Source: an uncultured Clostridiaceae bacterium (GTDB taxonomy: Bacteria > Bacillota > Clostridia > Clostridiales > Oxobacteraceae). Taken from it: 6,469 nt of DNA. Below the pieces are notes generated by a model. It saw only the letters and a list, made by a program, of their open reading frames with translations, was not told where the DNA came from and did no database searches. Both the position numbers and the translations under genes were made by a program. Location: positions 1 through 6,469 of the forward strand of contig CALCDS010000024.1 of NCBI GenBank assembly GCA_937900065.1, in the 5' to 3' direction. Shown here piece by piece: positions 5,848 through 6,469 of this stretch (position 1 is the first letter of the stretch; each line of letters opens with the position of its first letter).

Positions 5848-6469
5848 ATGCTTGCAATTGATAGAAGAAAAAGCATAATGAAAATGCTTGTGGAATACAA
5901 AAGCGTTACAGTAAGTGAACTTTCAAAAGTATTTAAAATAACAGAGGAAACCGTAAGAAGGGATCTTGAGAAGTTAGAAAAGGACGGGCTTTTGAAAAGG
6001 ACATATGGCGGCGCCGTATTGGTTGACAGCGTAACCGAAGACCTGCCTGTATCGGTCAGGGAGATATCCAATATAGAAGGCAAGGAGGCTGTGGGGAAAA
6101 AGGCTTCGGACTTAGTGGAAGACGGAGATGTACTTATGCTGGATTCCAGCACTACTGCTCTACAGGTGGCAAAGAACATAAAGAATAAGACTGTTACAGT
6201 AATTACGAATTCAGAAAAGGTTGTAATAGAACTGGCAGGTGTTCAGAACATAAAGATCATATCCACCGGAGGCACCTTAAGGCCAAGTTCCATGTCATTT
6301 GTGGGGCCACAGGCGGAAAACGCAGCGACACAGTATAACGGAGATTTGTTTTTTATGTCATGCGGAGGAATAAGCGTTTCAAAAGAGCTTACGGATACAA
6401 ATGAACTTGAAGCTGAAATGAAAAAAGTGATGATGGGATGTGCACGCCATGTAGTGCTTCTCATCGATC
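5848..6469 (+). CDS. DeoR-family sugar-responsive transcriptional regulator, 3' end outside window
   Basis: This cytoplasmic DNA-binding repressor belongs to the DeoR/GlpR family, whose members usually sense a phosphorylated sugar intermediate. The first 207 residues are present, against about 250 for the family; the frame is open to the window edge. Residues 1-57 carry the winged helix: a start of the LAIDRRKSI type, VSELSKVFKI, TEETVRRDLEKLEKDG (R37, R38, D39) and the ending RTYGGA (51-56). The sensor domain shows DGDVLMLDSSTT (92-103, the phosphosugar-binding motif with D99 and S100-T103), VITNSEKV (118-125), STGGTLR (139-145) and SCGGIS (171-176). Start ATG 5848 follows GGAGG at 5837-5841. 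Next to fucI and a sugar importer, it most likely controls this locus. Its operator and inducer are not shown; a fuculose-phosphate-type signal is inference. Confidence 0.93.
   Translation, partial: MLAIDRRKSIMKMLVEYKSVTVSELSKVFKITEETVRRDLEKLEKDGLLKRTYGGAVLVDSVTEDLPVSVREISNIEGKEAVGKKASDLVEDGDVLMLDSSTTALQVAKNIKNKTVTVITNSEKVVIELAGVQNIKIISTGGTLRPSSMSFVGPQAENAATQYNGDLFFMSCGGISVSKELTDTNELEAEMKKVMMGCARHVVLLID

Noticed and set aside
5733..6179. A 148-residue minus-strand open frame
   Set aside because: It lies opposite the clear DeoR-family coding frame, has no family features, and is a shadow of it.

Overview
The window looks like part of a sugar-utilisation locus from a low-to-moderate GC, Gram-positive anaerobe, most likely class Clostridia (Bacillota). 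The evidence is strong G-rich Shine-Dalgarno sites, heavy use of ATA and AGA codons, a lipoprotein-type binding protein, and long AT-rich gaps. The genus cannot be settled from this sequence. All recognised genes lie on the + strand.

Layout: (1) 1-740 is the C-terminal 245 residues of an L-fucose isomerase (FucI). (2) 741-1309 is a 569-bp gap without a convincing intact gene. It holds a long bulged inverted repeat, an 88-codon start-less open frame ending 18 bp before the next gene, and a 14-bp direct repeat that includes a perfect palindrome and may be an operator. (3) 1310-5036 is a complete CUT2 (ribose/galactose-type) ABC sugar importer: a double ATPase, a permease and a lipoprotein substrate-binding protein. 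The binding-protein gene comes last, behind two small hairpins. (4) 5091-5134 is a perfect 20-bp-stem intrinsic terminator that closes the transporter unit. (5) 5227-5742 encodes an unrecognised 171-residue membrane-anchored protein. (6) 5848-6469 is the first 207 residues of a DeoR-family repressor, cut by the window end.

Working model (inference): the lipoprotein captures a monosaccharide outside the cell, the permease and ATPase import it, FucI isomerises an aldose of the L-fucose/D-arabinose shape to its ketose, and the DeoR-family protein senses a downstream phosphorylated intermediate. L-fucose is the favoured substrate only because of the neighbouring fucI. In the binding protein, the position that I align with the ribose-binding arginine of E. 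coli RbsB is a serine, so ribose itself is less likely. Kinase and aldolase genes would be expected outside the window.

I see no phage, CRISPR, defence or clear mobile-element genes. The least explained parts are the 741-1309 gap and the small membrane-anchored protein.
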